DNA of 64,000 bases, taken from NCBI GenBank assembly GCA_013397115.1, contig VWZW01001203.1, positions 614,642 through 678,641 on the forward strand. The letters are read 5' to 3'. Of this stretch, positions 47,107 to 62,100 are shown one piece after another; position 1 is the stretch's first letter; every line of letters starts with the position of its first letter. Below the pieces are notes generated by a model, which ran no database searches, was not told the origin of the DNA, and saw nothing but the letters and a program-made list of their open reading frames with translations. The position numbers were made by a program, and so were the translations under genes. The DNA comes from Edolisoma coerulescens (taxonomy: Eukaryota > Chordata > Aves > Passeriformes > Campephagidae).

Positions 47107-50100
47107 CTAACAAAGCAACCAAGTCCCACATATGCTTCAAACAAATTCCACTCCACCACAGCTTTTCACTGGAGGTATTTACATTTACTGTCCTTATCTA
47201 TGTTGCCATGCTCCAGCACACCAATGCAGGCAGGAGATACGGCAATAGGAAGCCCTACAAAAGTCTGGACTTCACCAAAGAAGCATTATTAATTCAAATA
47301 AAACTCCTTAATTTAATAGAATTTAATTCAACTGGAAGCTTCATCAGTGATAAGAGTCAGAATTCTTTTTGCTGTCAAAATAAGAAAGTATGAATCAGAA
47401 GGAAGAATCTGGATGCACTTAAATGCGCAAATGAATTATAAATTAAATATTATCAGAACATTAGCTTGAATCAGAATTTCCAAGCAGCACAATTTGCTGA
47501 ATGACAGTTGGGAGCACTTGATCCATTCATGTTTCCATCCATCAAGACGAGCTGCAAGGTTAATTTCTGATGTTATTACCAAGAAAAGCACATTTTACAA
47601 TTCAGCTTCTCCTCACATGCTGGGAGTCAGCTCCTCATTCAGTTTCAGCATTTACTACAAATAAAGATCATTTAAGAACAACTTAAGCTCACTTCTCCAT
47701 CCTTTCCCACCTCCTGGAGACACGATATTGATAAATTTTTCTTTTGTTTCTTTCCATGTCATGGCTGGTTTTGTTTTCTACCCGTGGCAGCTTCTGCATT
47801 CCAGCAGTTTTCATCCCAACTGCAGCATCTCCATCCCAATAACAGAGGTTTTTACAGCAGTAAGGCTTTGATGCTGCTTCCAGTTGGGTTTTCTACATAA
47901 CTGCTTTGCACTTGTGAATCCAAGCAGATGCTCCAGAAACCCTGGTTTTGCCCAAGCCTCAGAATTCTCTACAGGGTTCAAACCTCAGCAATGTCCACTG
48001 CTGTATTCCACGGGGACACAACACTGGGTTTACACTCCGCAGCAGAAGGAAACCGATGGTTTCACATCAGCTGACAAGACTGAGGGTTTGCCTTGGTGGA
48101 GGAGCAAAGAGCCATCACAAGCGAATGCTGGTCTGAAGCCAAGCAGCACAAACATCTGCTCCAGTGAACTGGCACCTGGGGACAGCCGTCACACCACCAC
48201 CGTAAATATTTAACCAGCCAAACCCCCAGGGTTTGCAGCAGTAGAGCACCAAGTGGAAATGCCCGCTGCCCAGCATCTCCAAGGCTTGTCACGTGCACAC
48301 CGCGCCATGGGAGAAGCACTGATAAATAACCCACAGGTCACGTTTTACAGCAGCAGGGAGAGGAGGAGCAACCCCACCACGAGAGACTGTGACCAACACC
48401 ACACACCAGGCACCAAAGAGCTGCTCCATCATGTAATAACCAAGGGGCACCAGCCCAAAATTCTGCAATAAGCTGGTATCTGCTCCACTTGAACCCTCCG
48501 CTCTTCACCTGCACCTCTCCCAGCCCCACACAGATAATTTCAGATATAAAGATACAGGTAGAAAGTGTCTTAAATCAGCTTTTAACCTGCTAAAACACAG
48601 TTTGCACTGTTCTGCAAGTGCACTAAGTGACCTTCATTTGTGGAGATTCATTCACATCCATTCTTCCAGGAGACAATTACAGGAAATCTGACAAGCACAA
48701 AACCTCATTTCTAGCAGCTTAATAAAATTCCCAGGAAGCCAGCACAGAAGATGAGATCCAAGTATTGAGAACTTCCAGGACATGATCTCAAACTTGCTAG
48801 TTTTTAACCACCACCAACTGAGCACTCCGAGAAGCTGCTGGAAAACTTTCGTGTAATCTAATATTCCCTGGCTCGATTACAGCCAGAACATGAGAGGGCT
48901 GCTGCGAGAAGAGGACAGCAGCTAAACGGATCAATCTGCCAACCCGTCCGTGCTCTCTCCCTCTGCCATCCCCTGGGGTCTGGGAGAGAATCACACCACG
49001 GGACATTTCTGCCATTGCCATCTTAGGGTTCACAGGGACAGCACAACACGCTGCTGGATCTCAGATACTTCTCATCTTCCCGTTAGAGACAATAACAACA
49101 TCAGTGCTGCTCATTCTCTATACCCCAGTGAGGGGATGCTCTTCGCATCTTACGTACTCCTGAAGCCGTATTAGAAGACTGGAGTTAGAACTCTAAACCA
49201 CCTGAAAATGTACCAGTTTCCTGCCATTTCAGAACAACTCCACAAGAAGCCAGGCTACTCCCTGCGACTGCTGTCATCTGCTGTCCTCCATCTGGCATTT
49301 GCCACCTCACTGTAACTTCCCATTAACACATACAGAGCCTTCAACTTCGACACCGGCTATCTCCTTAGCTCCCTACATCTTTCTTCATCTCATTAACTTC
49401 CCTTCACACGTCATCTCCTAATTCTGAAAATTAAGTTTTACGGAGTTACTGAATTAGTAGCATTACATGATGGCACCAAATGGCAGCTTGATCTGATGAT
49501 CTCAGTTTGTAGTAACTTACCTGCACTTTACTGACTGTTTCCAGCTCTGATGAACATACGTTCTTCTAGCAGGGGAAGATAATAAAAAGCAACTTCGGCG
49601 AAAACTCTATTACTTCAGTTAATTGGCTCAAGAGACAGAAATGAAGCAGTCAGCTGCTTTACATTTTCTCAGAGCCTTTTGGAAAGCTTTCAGGTTAATG
49701 ATTAGGAGCTGCAACGAAGAGCCATTGTCTAACAGAGCTTTTAAAATCAGAAAAAAACCACTAAAGCAACAATTCCAGGATGAATTAGCAGATTTGGAAA
49801 TGCAAAAACTGAATTCACACTGTAATACTTCTAAATAAAAGAAGATGGCATGGATTCGCCCTGCTGCTCTCAGAAGACTGCAGGAGCTCCACCACCAACC
49901 CAACACAAATTAAAAACGACCAGGGAAGGCCTCTTCCAGCATTTCAGCTATGCTCGCTTCCATACCAGGAGAGCTAGGCTTTGATGACAGGATGCACAGA
50001 GATGTTAACCCTTATTTTATACATTTAATCTGAAGAACACTTTGGTTTCTACTTCCTTTTGCTATAGTTCTGGAGTATAAATCCATCCTTTAAAGAGGAA

Positions 50101-53100
50101 GGACCCACCGGTCCTGAGCTGATGTTTTACCGCCCACAACAGCAGTATCACCCAAAGGATTTCTCTCTTCCTGGTGTCCCCCAGCACAAGAAATCCCAAC
50201 GTATGAACGAAAGCTCAGCAAAGCTGGGTAGGCAACACGAGCCCCAGCTCTGGTTTCCGGAGTCTCCGCTGAGCGGCTGCAGCTGCCGTGCTGAGCACCG
50301 GAGTGGGAGCACATGGGTGCTGGAGTACGCCGCACAACGGCTTTATTCAACCCAGTGCCTCCCACTCAAGGATTTGCAAAGACTTGCCTTAAAAGAGTAG
50401 GAGAAGGTGATGGCATCATTTCCATATAATTCTTCCAGTTTACTATTTCAGCAGCTCCATAGTATCTCCCCTCCCGCTGTGGAGGAAGCAAACAGCCCCC
50501 AGCGCTGCAGCCAGGCTGGGCACGAGGTGAGAGCAAAAACCCCCCAAGTTTTGGCTACCATGGATGTAAAGGGCCTGTGGGCTCATCCAGGTAAACTCCA
50601 GGTCCCTGGTAACCACCAATTTCCCCTCAAGTCAAACTTTCAGTCAATATTCAGTGGCACAGAGTTGCTCTGATAGGATGAGAGTCCATGAAATAGAAAC
50701 GGATACTTAGGAAATCAGTAACGGACCTCTGTGCCCCCATCACAAATGAGGCACGGTCACCTTCCCTGCTTGTCAATAGAACACCACTCCCACAACCAGT
50801 GTCCACAACGCTTACCTGAGCCCCCTTCCCCCTTGATACCACTGCTCTTCCAGACCTCCAGACTCCATTTTTCTTCTTCTATCCAACAGGACCCCAATCC
50901 TATTGAAATTCTCACCCCACCACACTTCAGTTTGGACCCACCACATAGTTACTACACTGATCTTATACATGGATCACAAATGTATCCAGCACCATCAGAC
51001 AGAAAAACTGGGGTTTTCTCTAGCTCACAAGCATTCCTAAGGCAGAAAGAACATCATTAGAAACTTTCAGTTCTACACAGCCTCTGGAAGACTACACATG
51101 GGGGCAGTTTCAGTTCTTATCTCAGACAAATATAACAATGCCTGGCTTGAATAGAATACACTGTGTTGCTTCAAGAGGAAAGCAAAAGCACGTTTTGCCA
51201 CAGAAAGAAACTATACTGAAAGAAGGAAGTGACTGGCAATAAGTACCAAAACACCATGGCTTGGCCCAAGAGCACAGGTCAGAAATCTCTCCCCCTGTAC
51301 AAGATTCCAGAGAGGCCGAGGAAGGCTCCAGACACCCAGAACAGCTTAGCTGTGCACCAGCTCTATTTTTGCCTATGAGATGAAGTGACAGCTACTTGGA
51401 TTATGATTTTAATCTGAAATAGGGCAGTAACTAGGCAAGACCAGACCAGCTCAGAAAATATTTATTCAGCAGCAACACAAGCTCACACAAGCACTGGCTC
51501 CTGGACTTCCCACCGGCCAGTCAGTGATGGGAACATGAGTGACCAAACACAGGAACCGACTGGGTGAAGGAGGTCGCTGGTTTATTTTAACACAGACAGG
51601 ATCACTGTGTCACCAGACAGCTGAGCTGGCACGACCTGGACAACAGGAACTTGCTTCCAAGAAATCTGTTTGTCTCAGTCTGCCAAGAGCCATGTGTCAG
51701 GCATGTTAAAGCTGGGTCTTCCCATATCAAGGGACCCCCAAATCTTCTTGTCCCGAAGACTGCAAAGCATATTGGGACATACTTTGATGCCAGGTACAAC
51801 CAAAGGTCCCACTTTTTTTCTCCATTATCCCACCAGCTACAAAGAGCAGGCCCTCACCCTCTTCGCCCCAGTGTCTGGGGGCTGTATTCACCTGGGCTAC
51901 CAAATACCAGATTTTGACAGTAAACTGTGGGAAGACTGCCAATAACTACTACCAATTGTCCTCAAAGTAACCACGTGAGCCTGACAGAAATACCCTTTTT
52001 TTTTAAGGTCTTTAATTAGTCAATGTTGGAAAGACTGGAAGTGGCACATGTCAGGTCAGCTACCCATCAAGCTGATAAAAGGAAACAACCCAAAGCACCA
52101 CATTTGGGTTTCATGGGAATGCTGTCTTCAGTGACTCAACTCCTGAATGAACTGTGTATTTCTGGGAAAGTACAGGTCTGCTGATGTGAGCTCCAGAAAC
52201 TGTCCTGTTTGCAGGCAGAAATGGATGTCAAAGGAATAAAGCTGAAAGATGAACTGTACAACTGCTTTCTTCCTTTAAATCATTTTGTACAAGTCCTCTG
52301 GAGTCTCAAGAAAAGCTCTCCCCTCACTCTAATATGTATTGGTACACTGACTCGGCTCTTTCACCGCATTGTGCGCTGCCAGGGTCCGGCCCAGAGCCAG
52401 AGGCGCCCAAAGGGCTGTACCCACATCCCGGGATTTATAGATCTGTAGGAGACTGGCACTGTTCCTCCACACCAGGGAGGAAAACTGCTGGCTCTGCTGG
52501 CTCCTGCTTGGAGCAGCTCATGCAGCGTAAGGAACAGGCACCTCAGCTCTGGCCAGTGAATGATTTCCCAGTTAACAGTACCCAGCACTTCATGGATTTT
52601 GCACACCTTTAGGACAACAGAACTTTGCTTTTGCTGCTTTAAGCACATTCAAAGGCATCACCCAGTCCAGGGCAGTGAAAGGAGGCTGCTATGAGCAGAT
52701 CAGTGGAAGAAGTATCAGAAGCAACTTGATGAAATAATGGTACCATAGCATACTTGAAATGTTTAGAAGAAATCAGACAAACTCTGGGAGGGTGAAGGTA
52801 TTTTTCTAATACTCAGCATCACAGTTATACTGGGAAAGGTAAATTCCCAATAACATGAGCATTTTTTTCCACAGACTGTTTCCACGGCAGGTCTGTCTGT
52901 AGGCTCAAACGTGTGCCATGAAAACAACTAATTGATTTTCTGGGTTAACTTTTGTAAGTCTCAGCAAAGGGCTCTCAAATTGTCCTTCCAGATGATGATT
53001 TAAGGTGTCCCCTCTTCAGACAGCGCGCAAGCAGAGGATCAGCCCCCAAGGATGTTTGGCATAAAGGTGTCTCTCAAACACTGCTGGTTAAATCTCAGGT

Positions 53101-56100
53101 TTTGGGTGATCTGCCTCCCACCTGCTTTTGTTACTGGGCACTGCTGGAGAACACCTATCACAGGGTACTCGGGCACGAAGACACGAGTTGTTTAATACAG
53201 AAGATAAAATCCAGCCAAACTCTGTATCTCCTCAGGACAACCACTGTTGATTCCTGAAAATCACAGGATAACCTGACTGTGAACAGAGCTTTATCCCCAG
53301 AAATTAGAGTCCTCAGGCTCACAGGTACTTGGGGGAAATAACTCACTACACAAAAATCTCACAGTAACGTGCCTGTGCAGCCTGTCCTGAATCCTGACTT
53401 CCAGTTCAGAACATTATAATTAACATTTTCCAACAAATATACAGACAGGAAGAAGAAAATGGTAAGAGATGGTAACTGCTTCCATGAGCACAATGAGGTG
53501 GCACCCACAAACCCCTGCAAGTTAAAGATCTACCATGGTAAGTAAACAAAAGCCATCCCAATGAATAACTTCTCTCACGGCAATGGCCAGGTTACTTCAA
53601 AAATATTTGGATACATAGTCACTGGTGGCACACGAGTGTTAACCCCCTCAGCGACAGCGTGACTGATGAGAAACATGGGCTTGGCACAAGAATTTTTAGC
53701 CAGGGGCGATTTACATGAGCATTTTTGGAGAAAAAAAAAAAATCCTTAACATTCTTCTATCTTCTCTTTCTCCTCCAGGCCCCAGTGCGGTGAGTACTTG
53801 GTACTTTTCTTCAGTTCTCTCTCCATCATTGCTTCTGATTTTGTCCCTTCTTCAAAGGAACACTTTTATGATCCATTCCCTCTTCACTTGGGCAAAGAGG
53901 AAGTTTTCCCATCTCAGTGAAGCATCACCACACTCCACAGTATTTTAGGAAAGAAAAAAACACATTCCTTAGGGTGATTTCATCTCCCCATCACAGGCAA
54001 AATATGTTTTAAACACCCAGTGTCACCCTGACAAACAGGCAGAAAAGTCCATTCTGGTGATGCCTATGCCTTAGTCTACAACTCTCAATCAAGAAAAGAA
54101 ATAATAATTTGGCCATCTTAAGAAACTCTTTAGGCCCAGGAAACCACTGCCAATGCAGCAGCAGCAGCTTGGGGATGTAATCTTTGGCAGCATCTTGACA
54201 CTGGCAGCAGCCCCAGCGCAGATGTGGTTGTGGCTTGTACTACTTCCCTGCAAAAAGCAGCTTTACCTGCAAAAGCACTTTGTTCTGCTGGCACAACCTG
54301 CATCTGCACTTGGAAAACCTGCCAGCATCCTTTTCCCAACAAGCCTCTTCTAGCTCGGATCATTTTTTAATGATGACTTCGCAGTTTATTTACCACACTC
54401 TGCTCATTTATTCTTACTTAGTTTTACAGCCAACAAAACACAGCCCTGGCAACACGTTATTTTATAAGCCGGGATTTCCGCTACAAGAAGTAATTTAGCC
54501 TGTTTACACCCCAAAACTTTTTCTTCCGAGGGCTCTGCAGAAGCCACCTTTGAAGAAAGGATATTCTGGAGGCATGAGGAGTTTAGCAATCGCTTGTTTG
54601 CTCTTGTTCTCAACAAGTCTAACTGCAGTCTCTAATTGCTGCAGGTATTTTTAACCAGCTACCTGAGCTCCCTCGAGTTAAGAGAAAATAGTCTGGTGGG
54701 ATCTGATACAGAAATAGCAGAACACAAGTCATACAGCAGTGGGGGAGAGCAGGAAACCTCCAGTATTTTCACCATTTTCTTGTTTAAGGGCTTTGAAGAC
54801 TTGCCTCTACACAGACTTGCACTCATTTAATCAGAAGTGTTTCTACATCTGTTGAGTCAAACCAGCAAGTAGGTGCAGATTCCCTATCTTCATTCCCTTT
54901 TGGTAGGGAATGGGAAACAAATCTGGATGTGCAATTTTGTATTTGATGGACTGTGCAGTAGCTGACAAGGATATCCCTTGTTCCTCTCCCATTAAAATAC
55001 TACTGTCATCAAGACACTGGGCTTCTGCAAGAGGAAAAACCCACCTAATCAGCCCTGCCTTGTAACTGCTGTGCAGGGCAGCAAGAGGAATAATTACACT
55101 AATGACTGGTGAATAATTGAGTGCACTGAACACGCTGGCACCCAGCCTCCTCCAAATCCCAGTGCTGCCTGCAGAGACACCCTGGCAAGGGACAGCAGGG
55201 AATTACACCACGGCACACGAGAGTGACACAGATCCCAAACACCCTCCCTCCAGAGAGTTGCACTATCCATCATCCCTAAAGAGAACTCCAAGTCCTTGCA
55301 CTGTTCCCCTCCTAGAAGTTATCATCCCAGCCAGAAATGGTTTCGCGCACATTTTTAAGCATAAATTTCAGCTCTATTAACAATACAAATAAGGACATTT
55401 CAAGCATGTCGTATTACACCATAAAATAAAGAGGCTGGTTATTACAGAACAAACTAATGCATATCCAAAAATGCATATAAATCAAAAAAGTATCACCTCC
55501 ATTTGCTCAGATAGCCTTTCAGTCATTGCAGAAGTATTACAAACTATCAAAACAAAGACATCTGACACATTATTTCATCAGATCTTCATAGTGTACAGAA
55601 ATTGTTAATTTTTTTATTGAATTTTTATTTTGTGTTATAGTTGTTTTCCTCTATGCATACTAGGTGAGATTTTACTCCAAGGACCTTCCACTTTAAACTG
55701 TTGCTCCAAGAAGAAAAATTATGCTGCTAACTAAGAGTCAGAGTGTTGGTCTTCCTCCCTTTTTATTAAAAAGCTGCTGTTCAGCCTAGTTTTAATACAC
55801 ATTGGTCAATAACGCTCTGTCACTTCCAAGCTCCTGCTCTGGAATCCAACCTCAAGACATGGCTCTCCCACACTCTTCTTTCCACACCATTCCTTTCACT
55901 CCCTATTTCTCAGATCCTAGATGACTAGGGTGAAGATTACTAGGAGTTAACTTAGTCTTAAGTTTTTCTTCCCACACAGGAAAGCTCATTGCAAGGGAGA
56001 CTGTTTATTCATGTGAGTCCTCCTGGTTTCCTCTAATCCCTCTCCACATTTCTACCTGCCAGACAAAGGAATGCTGATTGCATTCGTGTTTTGTTGCACA

Positions 56101-59100
56101 AGATCACACCAAGCCCACAGTTACCAGCTGCAGAGGGGATCAAAATTCTGAAAAACTCTCCAGAGCTCTTTCCAAAGTTAAACATGCACCTCTAACTAGA
56201 TGTGCAGACCAAAGAGGCCACAGAAATGTTGAGGTGTGGATGCACATCCATTTGTTTTGCTGACAAAGTTAACAATTTAAACACCATCACTTCTGGTAAC
56301 TGGAGCAAAGCAGCTGCTCATGGGGTCAGAGGGCTGAGCAAGAAGAGCAGAGAGGAGACACCTCAAACTGGAGAGTTCCCTGATCCCCTGCATTCTGTGG
56401 CCCTGCAAACAGCTGTATCCAGGCAGTCAGGGAATGGGAACTGTCCAAGAGCAATATCCACACAACCGTGGCTCTGTTGTGGGTGCACATCTGTACATCC
56501 CAAAAAGCACCACTGGGGATGAGTGTCAGACACTCAAACACCAGAAGGGTTTGAGTGTGTTGGTGCTTCGAGCCAACCAAGCCCATCCCAAGTGCCCCAA
56601 CTAAGAAAACCAAAGGCAAACCCCAAAGAAGTGACCCAGAGCGAAGCATTGCACTGTCACTACAGTACCACGCCCACACACACATCAGAGCAGCACAGGA
56701 CAATAAAAACAGCCATGTCCGGCCAGGATTTTTACACAAGGGTGTTGTTCAAATACAAGCTCCTTCATCTGTGGCTCTGGAAGAGTTTTGTGGAAGAAAA
56801 CAGCAAAAAACCATCCTTTGCAGGGCAGCACCCAACGCAATCCTTCAGAGGCTGACCCAGTCACTAACACCAGACAGGAAGTGGGAACCTTCAGAACCAC
56901 TTCAAATTTTCATTTCTTTACCCTGGAAGAAAGTCTCTTCAGGCTTTCTCCTTAACAGGAATAGCAAATTTTAGTTTAAAAAGAAAATCTTTGAAATAAC
57001 ACCCGAAGAAGTCAGTTATTTTGCCATTTGGCTACTTTCAGGTGCAATTATACAGATTCTTCTGGTTCTACTAAGTTTTTACTGTGTGTTCTCCACTTTG
57101 AAAGGACTTTAACTGTGCCCATGTAGAATCCTTTCGAGCAGGAACTCCTACTCTATCCTGATTATCTGCTGGGAAACAGAGTTTAGAGTCTGCGTCCCTC
57201 ATCTGGTGAAATTACCGCAACAGTCACAGACAATTTTTCTGAAGGGCTGCAAAGGCAATAAGCAAATATCCAAGCTTTTAATTTCAAACATTGGGATTAT
57301 CTCTCTCCAGCTCCCAAATTCCTCACATCACAAGGTAATGAAAGCTTCATCTGTTGTGAATTAAAATGCACATGAAAAGGCCTATTTGTGGTGTCACAGT
57401 ACACGGAGAGCCTCTCCCCCCAGACCAGGAAGCCTTTCACACCTTCATGTTTCAGACACAAGTACTCTCCCACAAGACCTAATTTTGAAGCAGATGGCCA
57501 AAACATGATCCTTGCACTGCTTGTCCCTGGAAACAAGAGGTGCCACATGGTGCTCTAGGATATAAGTTTTTAATCAAAGAAGATACAAAACCAGGAATGT
57601 TTTAGAAGGACTGGGAAGAAGGGTCTTAATGTGCCAACATCAGTAAGTGGGCACCAGTGGAAACCACCAGGAGTAGACCAGGAAGCCCAGTTTTAGGTAG
57701 GTTGTACACTCAATTACTACCAGATTAGAGCCAAGAGCCACCTGCTCACAGGGCTCTCAGTTACTGCCCTGTCCCCAGCAGCTGTATTTGGCTCCTCTCC
57801 CAAATACATCCGCAGAGGACCACAACTTTCTGCTGTCACACAGACGTGCCAGAGCCTGGCAACAAGGACAGGCACCGCAGCACGGCCATGGAGAAGCTGT
57901 GCGCTCCTCTCCAGCTGTCTGGGCTCCATGTTTCTCCAGAGGGAGGACACCGAGGGGGGACACATGTCCCTCGAAAGGCAATTCTTCGTTTCTCCCTTTT
58001 TACTAGGCAGTGGCAATGCCTACCAGGTTTGTGCTCCACCAGCTCCCAAAAGCTGCCCAAAACTCAAAGTAAGAAGGCTGGCAATGCCAAAATGCACCAC
58101 AACCGCCCAAGACACTTTCACAAGGGCGTACTCACTTCTTCCAAGTGACTTTGATGCTGTCGAAAGCTATCTACGTCAGGTTTTGGATCTGAAACCATTC
58201 CCAACATCTGGAAAAAGTTCCCAGTCTCTAAAAACAAGGAAAAGATTCAATGTCGACAGTTCTGTTTGAGTGCTGTACATGTACAGTGGTTCAAACCCTC
58301 ACCACAGTGAGCTGCTCTGAGTACCAGAAATAATGACCTGGCACTGCTACACCACGTAAACAAGGGATCGCTCCCGCAAGAGCCTCTGCACTTACACGGG
58401 CACTCCACATTCAGGAAAGGCACAGACTTGTGAAGTATAAACTCAGTTACACCTGAAACAACTACTGAGGGAAGCCTTGGGTGGCAGTTCTCAAAGCATT
58501 TATTTAAACAGTGTTTTCATCACAGCTCAAGATCAAAAGCTAAGAGCAAGGCAAGGAATTCTATACAGGCCAAGCTCAGGGTTTCCAACACTCCCAACAC
58601 CAAACACACGGGATGGTGAAGATACTTAAATATTATCAGCATTTCCATTATCAAATTACTAATGATTTTTCTCCAGCTGACTGCCTCGTCCCCTCAGAGC
58701 CTCCTGTACCAACATCCCACACAAAGCCAGCAGCCCTCTCCCAAACCTCAGGCATCTGTATTCCAGGCTGTGCTCAAATGCACCATTCGGCATTACTGAG
58801 CAACTACGAACCCTCCCAAGGTGTTCTACAACAAACGAGGCTGCAATTTCCTTGCAGTTGCTGCAGCTACTAAATGACTTGATGAAATTCAGCAGCATTA
58901 TGTGCTTGTACACACCCAAAAGCCTCCAAACATCCTTTGTGGCTGTCAGGGATCCAGTGCAGCCAGCCACAAAGAGAAAACATCACCTACAATACTCAGA
59001 TCTCAATAATTCCAGAAGTACCAGAAATCTGGAGGACCCTGAACAGGTGAGTTCAGGACTGAGCTATGAGGAGAGGACTTCCAGCCTTCACAGCTACTGA

Positions 59101-62100
59101 CAAATTCCAGCCCCTCTTCCCAGTTAACCAGCTTCCCTAACTGGAGGAAGGAGTTGCTACCTTCTCCAGAAAAAAAAGGCTCCTACAAAGAAATTCTGGA
59201 TGAAAACCTTGACTCGCTGTTAAAACAAGCACAGTGTGGAGATCAACCATCACTTCCTTCAACTATCACACCTGACACCAACAGCAGAACCACATTCTTG
59301 TTTGTCTCATTCACAGAGTAAAGGGGAAGAGAAATTAGTTTCAAAATAGAAAACTGGAAACTATTCAACAGGTGCCAAAAATACAAGACTGCCCTACATT
59401 TCCAAAGGGCATTGGAGCTTTGGGGTTTATTTGCTATTAGGAACTTGAACTCGTGCAAGGTTAAAACTAAGGGGTCAGAGCTTGGGACAAGTATAAAAGG
59501 GGAACCCGTGTTTTCATTTTTAATGATGCTTCAACACCCAGAAATAGCTCTTGTTTCACATCAACTGCAGTCTCAACTCTGGCTTCTCCGTGGCATAGCT
59601 TCCAATTTATAGCAGAAACAACCCTTCTGCTTTGCATAGCAGGAATGGTCCTGCTCACTGAAATTAAACCCACAGGGAACAGCAATAACTGTATTTACTA
59701 TTTAGTTTCAGTTTTCCGGAAACAAATGTTTTAAAGTAGCTAAAAAACAAACGAGCGTTTTCAGTTTCACTTTGAAAAAATCCCAATACACGCCAGTCCC
59801 CATCTGCACCCCAAGGCCCCTGAGAAAAAGGCTGCCTTGCTGTGATTTGGGGAAAATTACTTTGAAACAAAAGCAACCAGCATCAAATGTTTTCACACGT
59901 GGCCAACCATGAGATTTGCATTTGGCCTAACAGAAACATAAAGCACAAAGCAAATGGGTCATATTTAAGTACAAAGCTGAAATTCCTCTGGAGACTTAAC
60001 AAGACTTTTCTACCTGGTAATGCTGAAATTTAAAGTAATTTTAAAAAAAAATGTATTATACTCAGAATGACATGTCTTGGCAGTCAGGAACAGACACCAT
60101 GTCATTTCCAAAAGTTTTGAAGTCATTGCTTATACAAGATTCCAGGAATGCTTTGTCACAATGAAGTTTATTCCATTCCTTGGAAATATTAAATGCATTC
60201 CTACGATAATGAAACACCTTATAAACACCGCATGACAGAAACATGGGGTTTAACAAAGCATTTCCTCCCAGCATCACAACATTTAGGCCCGACATGAATT
60301 TTATTATCAAATAAGTAACCACACAAGGAGGTTTGCAAATGCACCTCTCGCTGCGAGCGGACCCGGATGGAAGCAGCACCAGCCTCGAGTGCTTCCACCC
60401 ACAGACTCCCACCCAATGCTTGTCAGGCAGCTCCAAGCACTCCAAATTTCCAAGATGTCATCTCTAGCATTAAATACAGTTTTAAGCACGACCCTGTGCA
60501 ACAAGCAGCAATTCCTGTTGCTCACTGGCAAGTCATCCCTGTGTTGGACAATACCTTTGGAATGTACTACCCACAGTATGCTGAATTACAGCAGCACTGG
60601 GAAGATTTCCTAAGTTCTGCCTGGAAATCAGGATGTTTTGTCCAAGCAAGGGAAGCCACTGCTTAACAAGACCCCTCCTGTAACAATGGGTTTGCACTTG
60701 CTGTGACAGAGCTCTATTTAACCAGGGCTGTGGAACTCCAGGGGCCTCTGGGAAAAGCCATTCCTCAACAAACACGGGTTTTTAACTTCGGAGTGGCCTG
60801 GAGTTTGGGCTTATTTTAATGGCAAAGCTTCTACCAGGACCTAACCTTGCTTCCAAAGAAGTCACCCAGCTCCATCATGTAAATGAGAAACCTGTACTTG
60901 CTGCAAATGCTCTGATGTTACACCTGACCTGCTCTGCTCTAAAAAATCTAATTTAAAGCCTTTAATCAAAAGAAAAGGTATTTTTGAGCTAGACTAAGTT
61001 TTGTTGGATCCAGTAATGCCATGTCCTTCCAGAGAAAGCTCAGGTTTGAAGCTCACATGCTCACAATCACACAGCAGGTCAGGCACAAAACCCAGCCACA
61101 TCCCGGATCCTGATCCCCGCTGTGAGGTGGGGAAAGAAAACAAGAGGTCAACTCCTTTTTCTGCCACCTCAGAGCTTCGCCCCAGTATTTTCAGCACCTC
61201 ACCATTACAAAGTCCAGGAAGAATGAATATGGTCAGTGACATCACAACAATGTCACTGGAATGCTCCAGAAAAAGGCAGGCAAAAAGGGGAAATTAATTC
61301 AACCTGGAACTACTGGAATTGCACAAGGTTGCAACGAGGCAAGGAGAACACTGGGCCAAGCCAGGCTACAGAGACACATCATGTGCTCTACTCAGAGCAG
61401 AAATAAATATGCCATTCTAAACATTTTTCAAGTTTATTTTCAGAAAAAAATCTAGAGCAAAAATGGAAACAGCAATCTGATATAAAAAAAAAAAAATGAA
61501 GTGGCAGTGGATTATTTGGACAAAAGTCCAGAGAGGAAGAATATGGGGAAGACATTCAACTGTGGGAAAATGCCTTTGGGAAGAGGAAGCCTTTTGTTCC
61601 ACAGCACCTCTATGTCTAGGTTTTTACAGTCCTTTGCTAAGTTATTCTGCCAGCGGCTGGAAAACCACCAGAAATCCACCTGTTTACTTAGACAACTAAA
61701 ATTCCAAATACCATGGCAAACGGGTCTCTGCTCCGCCTAATCACAGGGAGAGGATGGGAGGAATACTCTGAGGTTTACAAGTCTCAGCCAACCAATAGCA
61801 CAAGGTTAAGGGGTTATTCATATCCCTATTTCTGCATTCAGAGAGCAAGGGGAATTCTTGTCATGCGACACACGGAGACAAATCAGATTATGAGTGTAAG
61901 TGCCAAATACTGTGCAAAAACCACCACAAAACACCTGAAATCCTGCTTATGCTCAGACAAGAAAGAGCAAGTGTAAAATATTCTCAATATTTGAGACATT
62001 CTGAAACCTGCCTGGTTCACTGCAGGTTCAGTGGTCTTAGGGAGGCCAAGTGACAGCAGAGTTTGGCACTGAGCAGATGTCTCCAGGAGCCCATTCCACG

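Noticed and set aside
60062..60666. Pair of opposed open frames (127 and 99 codons) in ARIH1 intron 1
   Set aside because: They looked protein-like locally, but I recognise no family. They overlap on opposite strands and their lengths fit chance.
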